Shown: positions 44,889-54,172, numbered from the stretch's first letter. The stretch is DNA of 64,000 nt from Aurantiacibacter sp. D1-12 (GCF_028858515.1 NZ_JAPJZJ010000002.1:516514-580513); one strand, 5' to 3'. The notes: generated by a model from the letters alone, not told the origin. Numbers and translations are program-made.

Positions 44889-45939
44889 CCTCCTCATCAC
44901 CGGCGGCGCCGGCTTTATCGGCGGCAATTTTGTGCATTTCTGGGCGGCACGGCATCCGGAAGACAAGCTCATCGTGCTCGACAGCCTGACCTATGCCGGC
45001 AATCGCGCGACAATTGCCGGTGTCGAACAGGCCGAACTGGTTGTAGGCGACATTCGCGACACGGCACTGGTCGAGAAGCTGCTGCGTAACCACGATGTGG
45101 ATACGCTCGTCCACTTTGCGGCAGAAAGCCATGTCGACCGATCGATCAGCGGGCCTGACACCTTTGTCGAGACCAATGTAGTCGGCACACATTCGTTGCT
45201 CAAAGCTGCGCGCACCGCGTGGCTGGACGAAGGATCGGGCAAGCCGCACCGCTTCCACCATATTTCAACCGACGAAGTTTACGGATCGCTCGAACCGGAC
45301 GATCCGGCCTTCAGCGAAACGACGCAATACCGGCCCAATTCGCCCTATGCAGCGTCAAAAGCAGCGTCCGATCATCTTGTCCGTTCCTATCACCAAACCT
45401 TCGGCCTCGAGGTGACGAGCAGCAATTGCTCGAACAATTACGGACCTTACCAACACCCGGAGAAACTGATCCCGCTGTTCCTGCTGAACGCGCTGCACGA
45501 CAAGCCACTGCCGATCTATGGCGACGGGATGAATGTGCGCGACTGGCTGCATGTGGAAGATCATTGCCGAGGGATCGAGGCTTGCCTCGATAACGGTACC
45601 GTCGGGGAGAACTACAATATCGGGGGCGGCGCAGAACTTGCGAACATGGCGGTGATCGATAAGATCTGCGCGCTGGTAGACGAGGCATTTGCCGGGAACG
45701 AGGCACTGTCCTCCCGCTTCCCCAACGCGCCCGCCGCCAAGGGTAGCCCGACGGCCACGCTCAAGACCTTCGTCACCGACCGAATGGGCCATGATCGCCG
45801 CTACGCAATCGACGAAACGAAAGCACGGGCCGAGCTAGGTTACGCGCCCAGTTGGACCTTCGAGGAAGGCATGGTGCAAACGGTCGAGTGGTACCTGCAA
45901 AACGAAGCATGGTGGCGCCCGCTGGCACAACGACCTTAG
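44881..45939 (+). CDS. rmlB: dTDP-glucose 4,6-dehydratase
   Basis: RmlB dehydrates dTDP-glucose to the 4-keto-6-deoxy sugar. The 352-residue protein starts at a TTG and shows GGAGFIGGNFVHF for NAD, HFAAESHVDRSI, the STDEVYGSL segment, the YxxxK motif in YAASKAASDHLVRSY and NCSNNYGPYQHPEKL. It is the last of the four rhamnose genes. Downstream, the acyltransferase gene starts 9 bases after the stop. Confidence 0.97.
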   Translation: MANLLITGGAGFIGGNFVHFWAARHPEDKLIVLDSLTYAGNRATIAGVEQAELVVGDIRDTALVEKLLRNHDVDTLVHFAAESHVDRSISGPDTFVETNVVGTHSLLKAARTAWLDEGSGKPHRFHHISTDEVYGSLEPDDPAFSETTQYRPNSPYAASKAASDHLVRSYHQTFGLEVTSSNCSNNYGPYQHPEKLIPLFLLNALHDKPLPIYGDGMNVRDWLHVEDHCRGIEACLDNGTVGENYNIGGGAELANMAVIDKICALVDEAFAGNEALSSRFPNAPAAKGSPTATLKTFVTDRMGHDRRYAIDETKARAELGYAPSWTFEEGMVQTVEWYLQNEAWWRPLAQRP

Positions 45940-45948
45940 CGGCACGAG

Positions 45949-47046
45949 ATGGAGTACGAGGGAGAACACCGCTTCGGACCGCTTCTGGCAAGCCGCCTGA
46001 CCGGACGAAATAACAATCTCAATCTGGTGCGTATTCTGGCCGCAATGGCCGTGATCGTGTCGCACGCCTTCGTTTTGACGAGCGGCGATCCGTTTGCCGA
46101 CCCACTGCACGCCCCGCTTGGCACATCCATCGGCTTCCTGGCCGTGGCGGTGTTCTTCGCAATTTCGGGGCTGCTGATTGCGCGAAGCTTCGATCGCCGC
46201 GCGAGTATTTGGCACTTCGGCCTTGCGCGCGTCTTGCGACTGTGGCCCGCGCTAATCGTCGCCGTCATGCTGACTGCATTTGTCCTTGGCCCCGCGCTCT
46301 CGCAGCTATCGCCGGATCGATACTTCTCCGCTCGCGAAACCTGGGCCTACGTTCCGACAAATCTTGCACTTGTTGCACGACAGGATGCCCTTCCCGGACT
46401 GTTTGCAGACAATCCCTATCCCCACGCTGTCAACGGCTCGCTGTGGAGCCTCTTCTACGAGGTGGCATGCTATCTTGGACTAACTCTGATCGGTCTGCTT
46501 GGCTTGTTGCGCAAGCAATGGAGCGTGATTGCTCTCGTGATCGGAGGAGCTGCCGCACATGTCATTGCTACCACCTCGGTGGGCAGCGGCCCCATCGGAT
46601 ATCGGCTGGACCTGCTAGCAGAGATCGGCTTTGCTTTCGCGCTCGGCATGGCGGCCTTCATCGCGCGTGACCGCTTGCGGCTCAGTTGGAAGGCAGCCGC
46701 CCTTGCCTGGCTGGCTGTAGCACTGCTGTGGCTAACGCCGCTTGTGCAAACCGCTCTGATAACGGCCTTGAGCTACAGCGTTCTGGTTTTCGGCTTTGCC
46801 ACGCGCAATCGCCTGCTCCGCTACAACGCACTGGGCGATTATTCCTACGGCACCTACATCTATGCCTTCCCGATTCAGCAAGCGCTGATCCAGCTGTTTC
46901 CCGGTCAGACTGCCTTGCAGAACATGGCGTTGGCCATACCGGTCACGCTGCTGTTTGCGATCACTTCATGGCATGTGATCGAGAGGCCGGCACTCGCCTC
47001 GTCACGCCCGCTGGCAGATCGTCTTGCCAGCTCCAAAAAAAGCTAG
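45949..47046 (+). CDS. Acyltransferase 3 family membrane protein
   Basis: The 365-residue protein has about ten hydrophobic segments with the AT3 pattern: an N-terminal LNLVRILAAMAVIVSHAFVL (with the conserved His), GTSIGFLAVAVFFAISGLLI and SLWSLFYEVACY. AT3 proteins (OafA, NodX, ExoZ relatives) O-acetylate or otherwise acylate polysaccharide sugars at the membrane. Position right after rmlB suggests acetylation of the rhamnose-containing glycan. It converges with the WsaF-type gene, the stops overlapping by 4 bases. Confidence 0.88.
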   Translation: MEYEGEHRFGPLLASRLTGRNNNLNLVRILAAMAVIVSHAFVLTSGDPFADPLHAPLGTSIGFLAVAVFFAISGLLIARSFDRRASIWHFGLARVLRLWPALIVAVMLTAFVLGPALSQLSPDRYFSARETWAYVPTNLALVARQDALPGLFADNPYPHAVNGSLWSLFYEVACYLGLTLIGLLGLLRKQWSVIALVIGGAAAHVIATTSVGSGPIGYRLDLLAEIGFAFALGMAAFIARDRLRLSWKAAALAWLAVALLWLTPLVQTALITALSYSVLVFGFATRNRLLRYNALGDYSYGTYIYAFPIQQALIQLFPGQTALQNMALAIPVTLLFAITSWHVIERPALASSRPLADRLASSKKS

Positions 47047-48302
47047 TTCCATTCTTGCGCTATCCCGTGCGCCAGATCGGCGAGGAAGGGGTAGGCCTCT
47101 TCGCGCACATAGTCAGCATTGGGCGATCGCTCGCGCGGTTCGCCATGGCGTTCGCAAGCCTGCGCAATCGCGGCAGAAAGCGCGTGCTCCTGAATGGAGG
47201 AAAGCGCGACAAGATCGGGGTGGTACCCCTCCAGAGCCTTGCACATGAAGCTGTTGGTGATCGTACGCAGGCCGAAATGCGCCATTTCCAGCGGCGGATA
47301 ACTTGGGTGGGGCGAGGACATCAGGCTGACACCTACTGAGCTACCCAAAAGCATCCCGGCATAGTCATCGAGCGACAGCTTGCCGACAGATCGCAAGGAG
47401 CGGCCATTGCCGAGCGGATAGTCCTTATGCGCGGTGCCAGCCGACACCACATCCCATTGCGCGCTTTCGGGATAGTCGACAGCCCAGCGTCGCAAGCCTC
47501 TCAACAAGGCAGGGAAACAGTTGCGCGGAATCCCGGGCCGGCCATAGACCAGGATGCGCCGTTCGCGCGCGCTTTCGGCTACATTGCGCAGATAGGGGCG
47601 CAACCGTGCATTCACCACCGGTTCGAAAGTGAACTCACGCTCGGCCTGATGCCCCTGCAGCCGGAAATAGTCATACAGGTTGCTAGAGTTGAAGACGCCC
47701 CACAGCCGCTGCGGCGTGTCATAGGCCTCGCGTGCAAGATTGAGTCCGGACGAAAACGGCATCATGTGCGGCTCGTATTCCTGAATCAGGTAGATGAGCG
47801 GTTTGATCGCTTGTCCGAAATGGTCTGCCTGTGTCTGCAACAGCGGCGCAATGTTGAGCGTTGTCCACCAATTGTAGGTTATGAACAGATCACGGGCGCG
47901 GACCGCAATTGCCTGATCGCGGGACGTGACTTTCACCACCGTAATAGTCGCCGGATCGATCCCGATCCGCGCTGCCTGCTGCAAAAACAGCTCCGCGTCG
48001 CTCGCGCTGTTGGGGTTGGTCAGGATCAGCCGCAATTCAGGAGCGTGGCGATCCAGTTTCCACGCAAGGTTCACCACGATGTCGATGCCGGTCTTCACCC
48101 CGCCAAACATGGATGCTGCGGTCAGATTGTCGATAACGAAGTTCAGGCGCGGTCGGGCGTCTGCGCACGGCTCAAAGCGGTACTGCGCAAGTACGACGTC
48201 GTCGATCGGCGGTTGCCCGACGACTGACCGGGCCGCATGAACTGCTGCCCGCATAGAACCGGGCATTTTGCGCTTTATCATTTCGCGAAAGCGACCGCTC
48301 AT
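47043..48302 (-). CDS. WsaF-type rhamnosyltransferase
   Basis: The 419-residue protein resembles WsaF, the rhamnosyltransferase of S-layer glycan synthesis: an N-terminal Rossmann domain (LNFVIDNLTAASMFGGVKTG), the segment YLIQEYEPHMMPFSS, and a C-terminal GT-B domain with ILVYGRPGIPRN and a catalytic-site region GVSLMSSPHPSYPPLEMA. It would use the dTDP-L-rhamnose made by rmlACDB. The ATG overlaps the stop of the methyltransferase gene (ATGA). The linkage is not readable from sequence. Confidence 0.85.
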   Translation of the reverse strand: MSGRFREMIKRKMPGSMRAAVHAARSVVGQPPIDDVVLAQYRFEPCADARPRLNFVIDNLTAASMFGGVKTGIDIVVNLAWKLDRHAPELRLILTNPNSASDAELFLQQAARIGIDPATITVVKVTSRDQAIAVRARDLFITYNWWTTLNIAPLLQTQADHFGQAIKPLIYLIQEYEPHMMPFSSGLNLAREAYDTPQRLWGVFNSSNLYDYFRLQGHQAEREFTFEPVVNARLRPYLRNVAESARERRILVYGRPGIPRNCFPALLRGLRRWAVDYPESAQWDVVSAGTAHKDYPLGNGRSLRSVGKLSLDDYAGMLLGSSVGVSLMSSPHPSYPPLEMAHFGLRTITNSFMCKALEGYHPDLVALSSIQEHALSAAIAQACERHGEPRERSPNADYVREEAYPFLADLAHGIAQEWN

Positions 48303-49312
48303 GACGGTACCGGCCTTGCCACTACGGTGAGAAACTCGGCATTCTCCGCCGCCAGCTTGGGCGCATTCCTGGCTGCCAAGAGGGTTTTCTGCCGGACAGA
48401 CTCTGGCATCGCCTGCAGGGATTCGTCCCACATCCAGGGCCTGACCGAACGGCGCACCGCGCGATGGGTGATTTGCAATCCCGCCCTGGCCAAGATGGCT
48501 TCGAGGCCCGCAATGGTGGGGATCGCCAGATGCCGCGGCGCCTCCAGCCCGCGCCAGTACTTGCCAAACAGGTCAAGCCCGGTTGCCTGCGCGTTGGGAG
48601 CCTCGATGAACACCATGCCACCTTCTGCCAGCCAGCCGCGCAGATCGGCAAGCAAGCTTGCTGGATCGTGCACATGCTCGATCACATGGCCGAGCGTAAT
48701 TGCGTCGAAACGTCCATGCCATTCCTCTCTCGGCAACTCGTCAAGAGCGAAAGCGCGAAGCCCGGATGCACGGGAAAGCGCAATGGAGTGGGCATCGAAA
48801 TCGACACCGGTCACATCGTAGCCAAGCTGCTTCAACGACTTGAGGTAGGCTCCGCTGCCGCAACCATAGTCCAGAACGCGCGCGGGCGCAGGAGGCACGA
48901 AACGATAGGCCGCGTCAGTTTCCTGCCAGTTCCCTCCAGCAAGCCGGTAGGCGACCGCACCGAAGCGCGCCAAGGCCGAGCTGTCCTGCCTGAAGCGTGA
49001 GGCGACGTACTGGTGGCGGAGCCAACCCTTCAAACCTCGACCGATCTCGCCGTGGTGCTCCTGTTTGTGGGTGTAATAGCTGGCATAGGCGCGGGGTAGC
49101 GCTTCAGACGTGAGCGGACGCATCTGTACCAGACTCCCGCAGTCTGCACACCGGGCAAAGTCACTCTCGAAAGGTACGCAGCCGAAGAAGTGGTCGGCCA
49201 CTCCGCTGATCTCTTCAGTCAAGGCTCTCGACCTGCAGTATAGGCAGGCGTCCGCTTTGGCCAACATGTGGTCCGGCCATTCTGCCTCTGGCGATGGGAT
49301 AGCTTCGTCCAC
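48299..49312 (-). CDS. SAM-dependent methyltransferase with zinc-ribbon N-terminus
   Basis: The chosen GTG at 49312 gives 337 residues. The N-terminus carries a Cys4 pattern, CLYCRSR ... CADCGSL, a small zinc ribbon often found ahead of methyltransferase domains in sugar clusters. The methyltransferase core shows VLDYGCGSGAYL (SAM loop), GVDFDAHS and the VIEHVHDPASLLADLRG segment. It probably methylates a sugar hydroxyl in the polysaccharide. It leads the two-gene minus-strand unit with the WsaF-type gene and is divergent from the flippase gene across 137 bases. Confidence 0.85.
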   Translation of the reverse strand: MDEAIPSPEAEWPDHMLAKADACLYCRSRALTEEISGVADHFFGCVPFESDFARCADCGSLVQMRPLTSEALPRAYASYYTHKQEHHGEIGRGLKGWLRHQYVASRFRQDSSALARFGAVAYRLAGGNWQETDAAYRFVPPAPARVLDYGCGSGAYLKSLKQLGYDVTGVDFDAHSIALSRASGLRAFALDELPREEWHGRFDAITLGHVIEHVHDPASLLADLRGWLAEGGMVFIEAPNAQATGLDLFGKYWRGLEAPRHLAIPTIAGLEAILARAGLQITHRAVRRSVRPWMWDESLQAMPESVRQKTLLAARNAPKLAAENAEFLTVVARPVPS

Positions 49313-49449
49313 GTCTGGCTTTCTTCGGTGTGGTTTCGCGCAGCCTAGTCCACGGGCATGGCAAGTCCAGCCCACTATAGCATGGCCAAAAAGCTCCGGG
49401 CGCGGCATGAACGCTGTCGACCCTCGTCGGAAAGGCACTACCGGGCCAT

Positions 49450-50913
49450 ATGCGCCTTGCAAGAAACTCGCTGTACTCACTGTTGAGCGCCGCCTTGCCG
49501 GTGCTAGTCAGCCTTGTGACGATCCCGCTCTACATCGCCCAGATCGGAGCAGAGCGGTATGGCGCCCTTGCCATCTGCTGGCTGTTGCTGGGGTATTTCG
49601 GGCAGGCCGATTTTGGCCTTGGGCGTGCGATTACACAGCGCATCGGAACAATGCAGGGTGCAGCCGGCGTGCAGCAGGCCACGGCCGTCGCCTCTGCGAT
49701 TACCGCGATCCTGGGCGTCGGATTGCTCGGCGCGCTCCTTGTCTACTTGGGCGCGCAGTATTTCTTCGGCTCAATCTTCCAGATCGACGATGACCTTCGC
49801 GGGCAGTTGCTGCGGGCATCGTGGGCGCTTGCCTTGTGCACCCCGGTTGTGGCTGTATCCGGCATCTTGAGCGGTTCTCTGATGGGGCTGGAGCGGTTCA
49901 AGCTGCCAGCTATCGGCAATCTCGCGGGCACCATCGGCATGCAGATATTGCCCCTTCTCGCTGCCTATTTCTGGACTCTGGATCTTGCCGTCCTTGTCGG
50001 CTGTGCGCTGGTCGGCAGAGCCACCAGCCTTGTGATCCTGGGCCTCGGCGTTTGGGCGACGTTTTTCCGCAATGCCCTGTTCAAGCCTGCCATTTCCGAA
50101 ATCAGGAGCCTGCTGGGCTACGGCTCATGGATCATGGTATCCGCCCTGATCGGCCCACTCATGATCGTGACAGATCGCTTCATTATCGGGTCAATCATGG
50201 GGGCAGCAGCCGTGGCTGCCTATACAATCCCGTTCCAGATCGCGAGCCGCGCGCAAATCCTGCCGATAGCCGTAGTCAATGCGCTTTTCCCGCGTTTTGC
50301 GGCTGAAAAGGGAGAGGCCGCGCATGAGCGATGTCGCACTTTCGCGGTATTCATCGCCCAGCTCTTCACGCCGCTGGTTATCGGATTGATCTGTCTGGCA
50401 GAGCCTCTCCTCACCCTGTGGTTGGGAGACGGTCTCGACACACGTTCGATCGCGGTGGCGCAGGTACTTCTGGCGGGGTTCTGGTGCAATGCGCTCGCGA
50501 ATGTGCCCTATGCCTATATCCAGGCGCGTGGAAACTCGCGTTTCACAGCATTGCTGCACATGGCCGAATTGCCCATCTATCTGGTATTGCTTTTCGCGCT
50601 GGGCGCGGCCTTCGGGCTGGCCGGAATCGCCACAGCATTCGCCCTCCGCTGCCTTATCGACATGTTGGCCTTGCTCATGAAATCAGGCGCATTGAGCGGG
50701 GCAATTCTGAGGAGGGCAGGCACGCAGGTCGTGCTCGTGGCGGTCGCCTGGGTGATCGGGCACTTCAACCCGTCATGGGCAATTCTGGCGGTATCTGCAT
50801 CGGTTCTGGTCGGCATTTCGCTGGCTCTAACCGCTTGGCAGATACCGCTGGAGATCAGGGGCAAGGTGGCGCAGCTTCTTGCGACCTTCAACACAAATCG
50901 AAGCGCGCGCTAG
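49450..50913 (+). CDS. wzx: Polysaccharide flippase (Wzx/MATE-type)
   Basis: The 487-residue protein has 12 to 14 hydrophobic segments with the features of the MOP/Wzx superfamily: the N-terminal RNSLYSLLSAALPVLVSLVTIPLYIAQIG and central LIGPLMIVTDRFIIG. It would flip the undecaprenyl-linked repeat unit to the periplasm, where the Wzy protein polymerises it. It is convergent with the spike fibre gene, 4 bases between stops. The gene order wzx, spikes, GT, wzy is unusual; see findings. Confidence 0.88.
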   Translation: MRLARNSLYSLLSAALPVLVSLVTIPLYIAQIGAERYGALAICWLLLGYFGQADFGLGRAITQRIGTMQGAAGVQQATAVASAITAILGVGLLGALLVYLGAQYFFGSIFQIDDDLRGQLLRASWALALCTPVVAVSGILSGSLMGLERFKLPAIGNLAGTIGMQILPLLAAYFWTLDLAVLVGCALVGRATSLVILGLGVWATFFRNALFKPAISEIRSLLGYGSWIMVSALIGPLMIVTDRFIIGSIMGAAAVAAYTIPFQIASRAQILPIAVVNALFPRFAAEKGEAAHERCRTFAVFIAQLFTPLVIGLICLAEPLLTLWLGDGLDTRSIAVAQVLLAGFWCNALANVPYAYIQARGNSRFTALLHMAELPIYLVLLFALGAAFGLAGIATAFALRCLIDMLALLMKSGALSGAILRRAGTQVVLVAVAWVIGHFNPSWAILAVSASVLVGISLALTAWQIPLEIRGKVAQLLATFNTNRSAR

Positions 50914-50917
50914 GCTG

Positions 50918-52912
50918 TTATCTCACGGCTCCCTTGGTGGAATTCGCGCTCCGCTTTGCGCCGTTCAAATCGTGCAGAACGAAAGGCTCCGCACGGCTGC
51001 TGCGCAAAGCGCCTTGCGGTGTGAAATCACCCTCGCCGGGATCCGCGAACAGGTCGCTTGCATCGCCGCCGAGAGTAGTTGTCACTGCTCCAGCGGGATC
51101 GCTCGATCCGGCATGCAGATGGTTGCTGCTCAACAGCAGATCTGCATCCGCTTCATCACCCCATGCCATGGCCTGAAAGACATTGGCAGCCATCAGGCAA
51201 TAGGTATCAGGATCATACTCCTGCACACCGGTCATGTCGGTACGCAGCTTTACAGCTTGATTAGGGAAGCTGTTGTGAGCCGCCACCACGTGGCTCTGCA
51301 CGCCACCGAGCTGGTTGATCAGCAAGCCGAAGTCATAGTCGGTTTCGGAGGAGTGAAGCGCATTGTTGATGAAGAAAAAGTCGCGATAGGGATGCGCTCC
51401 GATGGCGAGGTTCTGCAAACCGAGCCGGAAGCCGGCATTGCCCCAGATGATCACGTTCTCGGTGGGGTTGGAAATGCTCTGCCACAGGTCGGCATGATGA
51501 TCGAACCAGGCTGTGATCGTCAGCGGACCAGATTTGACATCGCTCGGTGCCAGGGCATTGCCATTGAGAACAGCGGCGCGGCGGCTGTCGTCCAGCAATG
51601 TGGCCTGCCATTCTGACAGAGTGTTGATGTAGGCAACAAGATCGCTGACCCAGTAGAAGCCGCTGGAGGGATCGTTTCGATCAATCGTGAATGTGCCCAC
51701 GACTGCGCCATCTGTCTTCATGGTGACGATCCGGTCCGCAGTGTTGTTCAGGCCGGATATTTCAAGAGTAGCTGTCGCGGCACTGCCTGAATAGCTGACG
51801 CTTAGCGCATCGACCGACGTGCGGAACTCTCCGCTGGTCCAGTCCTCGATCGTGTTGCCGATTGCCAGCCGGGCACCGGTAAAGACATCGCGGAATCCGC
51901 GCTTGAAGGTGCAACCCCGCACGAGCGAGGCCCCGTTGGCGGCATCGTTGATCCCTTCCACGTACACCTCGGTGAAGTATGCGCTGTCGCGCGACATCGA
52001 GAGGAAGTACTTCACATTACCGTTCTCAAGAGTAACCCTTGGCCTGGCATCGACAAAACGGCATCCGTCAAACCAGTGCTGCCTCTGGTTCGGGTTCTCG
52101 TGATAGACTTGCGACAACTGGCTGGCATCGAACGTTATGTTCTCGCCCTGGAAGCGAACACCGTCATACTGGATGCGCAGATAGCCTAGCTGGGTCGCAA
52201 TAATGAAAACGGGCTGCGTCGCGGCTACGGTCAGATAGCCATCGCCCTCGTACCCGCCGCCTATCGCGCGCCAATCATAGGTTCCGCCTTCGGTGATGGT
52301 GATCAGAGGGTTGCGCGGTGACTGGTTCCGCACCCACGATACGGCATCCTGAATCGTCTGGTATCTCTGGCCTGTCAGCACCGGCTGCGATGCGGCGACT
52401 TCAATCTCGTAGTCATGCAGCTGGCTCTCGGGGAAGAAGCTGTAGGGCCCGATGACACGAGCCTGCATGGCAGGATCGCGCGGCACGGCTTCGAAGTAGA
52501 CCTGGGCCTCACCGTTCTGGCCCGGATGGGTCAGTGTGATCCACCAGCCCAGATAGGTCACCGGCCGGCCATTGGCATCGTTGAAAGTGCGGAGTACAGG
52601 CTGGGTAATATCGTGGCTGGCGCCTTCACAATACACGATGACTTTCTCGAGGCCCAAAGCGTTCATCAGCGAACCGGCATCGTTCGCCATAGCCATAACA
52701 CCCACAGTCAATTGATCGGTGAAGAACTGATTCGGCGGGACCATCAGTTGCATGGCCGGCTTTGCTGTTGTCCGCTGCGGATCGCTGGGCGCGCTGGCAA
52801 AGCCGCTACCCGCAGTACCCGTCCAAGTGGCCGAAGGCGCGATTGTCGCGATTGCAGGACTACCTACCCCTCCCTTCTTGCTGCGGCGGGTGCCAAAGCC
52901 GAACCCGATCAT
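50918..52912 (-). CDS. Beta-helix head-spike-fibre-like protein (GhsB-like)
   Basis: The 664-residue protein starts MIGFGFGTRRSKKGG without a signal peptide, then has a mixed N-terminal region and a long right-handed beta-helix with repeats such as VTLENGNVKYFL, GASLVRGCTFKRGF and LAIGAHPYRDFFF. Such helices form phage tailspikes and the head spike fibre of gene transfer agents. Its start shares one base with the stop of a spike-base gene (TGATG), as in the Rhodobacter GhsA/GhsB pair. It carries no recognisable lyase motif. The name is based on the partner gene and the fold, not on strong sequence identity. Confidence 0.65.
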   Translation of the reverse strand: MIGFGFGTRRSKKGGVGSPAIATIAPSATWTGTAGSGFASAPSDPQRTTAKPAMQLMVPPNQFFTDQLTVGVMAMANDAGSLMNALGLEKVIVYCEGASHDITQPVLRTFNDANGRPVTYLGWWITLTHPGQNGEAQVYFEAVPRDPAMQARVIGPYSFFPESQLHDYEIEVAASQPVLTGQRYQTIQDAVSWVRNQSPRNPLITITEGGTYDWRAIGGGYEGDGYLTVAATQPVFIIATQLGYLRIQYDGVRFQGENITFDASQLSQVYHENPNQRQHWFDGCRFVDARPRVTLENGNVKYFLSMSRDSAYFTEVYVEGINDAANGASLVRGCTFKRGFRDVFTGARLAIGNTIEDWTSGEFRTSVDALSVSYSGSAATATLEISGLNNTADRIVTMKTDGAVVGTFTIDRNDPSSGFYWVSDLVAYINTLSEWQATLLDDSRRAAVLNGNALAPSDVKSGPLTITAWFDHHADLWQSISNPTENVIIWGNAGFRLGLQNLAIGAHPYRDFFFINNALHSSETDYDFGLLINQLGGVQSHVVAAHNSFPNQAVKLRTDMTGVQEYDPDTYCLMAANVFQAMAWGDEADADLLLSSNHLHAGSSDPAGAVTTTLGGDASDLFADPGEGDFTPQGALRSSRAEPFVLHDLNGAKRSANSTKGAVR

Positions 52913-53181
52913 CAGGAAAGGCCCACGATATCGCCGGCGGTTGTGCCGGTGGCGGAAACTGATCGCGTGCGAACGTCGAGAATGCTGCCCGTGGGCACAT
53001 TGCGAAACAGAATGGGCGCATCGTTGTCGACGGGTACAAGCATTACATCACCGCCTTCACCGACATAAAGCGCCTTGGTGACACGCGGCAGGTCAACTGC
53101 GTCAGCTGGAGTGATGGCAAAGCAGTATTCGGCCGGCGCAACCGGGCTTTGGGCGAACTGTGCGAAGGGATCGTTGGTCAT
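52912..53181 (-). CDS. Spike base protein, GTA RCAP_Rcc01079-like
   Basis: The 89-residue protein reads as a small all-beta protein with the pattern FAITPADAVDLPRVTKALYVG, GDVMLVPV and the end VSATGTTAGDIVGLS. I recognise this as the spike base protein family of Rhodobacter capsulatus gene transfer agent (Rcc01079, GhsA), which forms the base of the head spike that recognises the capsule. GAGGCT lies upstream of the ATG. No capsid, tail or packaging gene is within the window, so it is separated from any GTA gene cluster. Confidence 0.82.
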   Translation of the reverse strand: MTNDPFAQFAQSPVAPAEYCFAITPADAVDLPRVTKALYVGEGGDVMLVPVDNDAPILFRNVPTGSILDVRTRSVSATGTTAGDIVGLS

Positions 53182-53242
53182 TGGGAGCCTCGTTGTTGCG
53201 AATCGAGCGCCCAGAGATCATGATTGGTTTGTGTAGGAAAGT

Positions 53243-54172
53243 TTAAATAACCGCTTTGGCACTTTTTGGAGAATAACCGCTCATCCAAAGCCATGGGCAT
53301 AGTGCCGGACGCCAGAACGCTCGCAAAAGTCGATGGCGCTTCCAGCCGAGGGCGGAGGCCACGCCCCCTGCCAGAAGTCTGGTCGCGCAAGAAAGCCAGT
53401 GCAATGCAATCAGACCCCACGCGTATGGAACGGAGTGATGCTTCCTGTAGAAGTGCGCGATTCCGCGCAGCGAATACAGTGTCCGCTGCGGCGAGTGCGG
53501 GTCTCCACTGCCCACATCATGACGGAACCGGCTCGCCGGGACGAGCTCGACCCTGCCTCCCGCAGCCCTGTGCCGCCAGCACAGGTCCAATTCCTCCGCG
53601 TAGAGAAAGAAGCTTGCATCCATCCCGCCAAGGCGATCCCACGCTTCGCGCGCGATCATCAGAAAGCCTCCGCTGACAGCATCCACCTGGATCGCAGCCT
53701 GCTGCTGCAAATCCAATGCAGGGGGCGACCACCCGAAAGCCCCGGCCGCGACGGTCGCCAGAGACGGGAACCGGATCTGAGCTTGGCGAAGCGCTTCCCC
53801 ATTGGCATCAACAGCAACTCCGCCGAGTATTGTGTTGGAGGATATCGATCTAGCGCTCTGCATGAGTGCATCGAGCGCACCCCGCTCCAGCTCCGTATCC
53901 GGGTTGACCAGCACCAGCCATTGCCCACGCGCCGAACCGGCAAGATAGTTGTTGGCAGCGGCAAACCCTACGTTCCCTTTTGAGGGAAGGATGTGAATTG
54001 AAGGGTCGAGCTCTTCTACAATTCGCTCCGAACCATCGCACCCATTGTTTACAAACAGCACCTCATGCGGCGTGTGAGGCGCGGCAGGACTGATCGATGC
54101 AATCAATGCTTCAAGGTAGCGTTTGGAATTGAAGCCAACGATCAGGATGCTGATGTCTGGCCGATCAGTCAT
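53243..54172 (-). CDS. Glycosyltransferase family 2
   Basis: The 309-residue GT-A enzyme begins ISILIVGFNSKRYLEALIASI, with the metal-binding LVNPDTELE (DxD type) and the acceptor-site segment SGGFLMIAREAWDRLGGMDASFFLYAEELDLC, typical of rhamnosyltransferase-like GT2 proteins. The start ATG at 54172 overlaps the stop of the DUF6492 gene by 8 bases. A short hydrophobic region near residues 265-290 may anchor it at the membrane. It belongs to the minus-strand operon running from the dehydrogenase/wza side. Confidence 0.88.
   Translation of the reverse strand: MTDRPDISILIVGFNSKRYLEALIASISPAAPHTPHEVLFVNNGCDGSERIVEELDPSIHILPSKGNVGFAAANNYLAGSARGQWLVLVNPDTELERGALDALMQSARSISSNTILGGVAVDANGEALRQAQIRFPSLATVAAGAFGWSPPALDLQQQAAIQVDAVSGGFLMIAREAWDRLGGMDASFFLYAEELDLCWRHRAAGGRVELVPASRFRHDVGSGDPHSPQRTLYSLRGIAHFYRKHHSVPYAWGLIALHWLSCATRLLAGGVASALGWKRHRLLRAFWRPALCPWLWMSGYSPKSAKAVI

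Noticed and set aside
50918..53181. Remnant prophage explanation for the spike pair
   Set aside because: No integrase, capsid, tail or lysis genes lie around it, and the flanking genes on both sides belong to the polysaccharide pathway.
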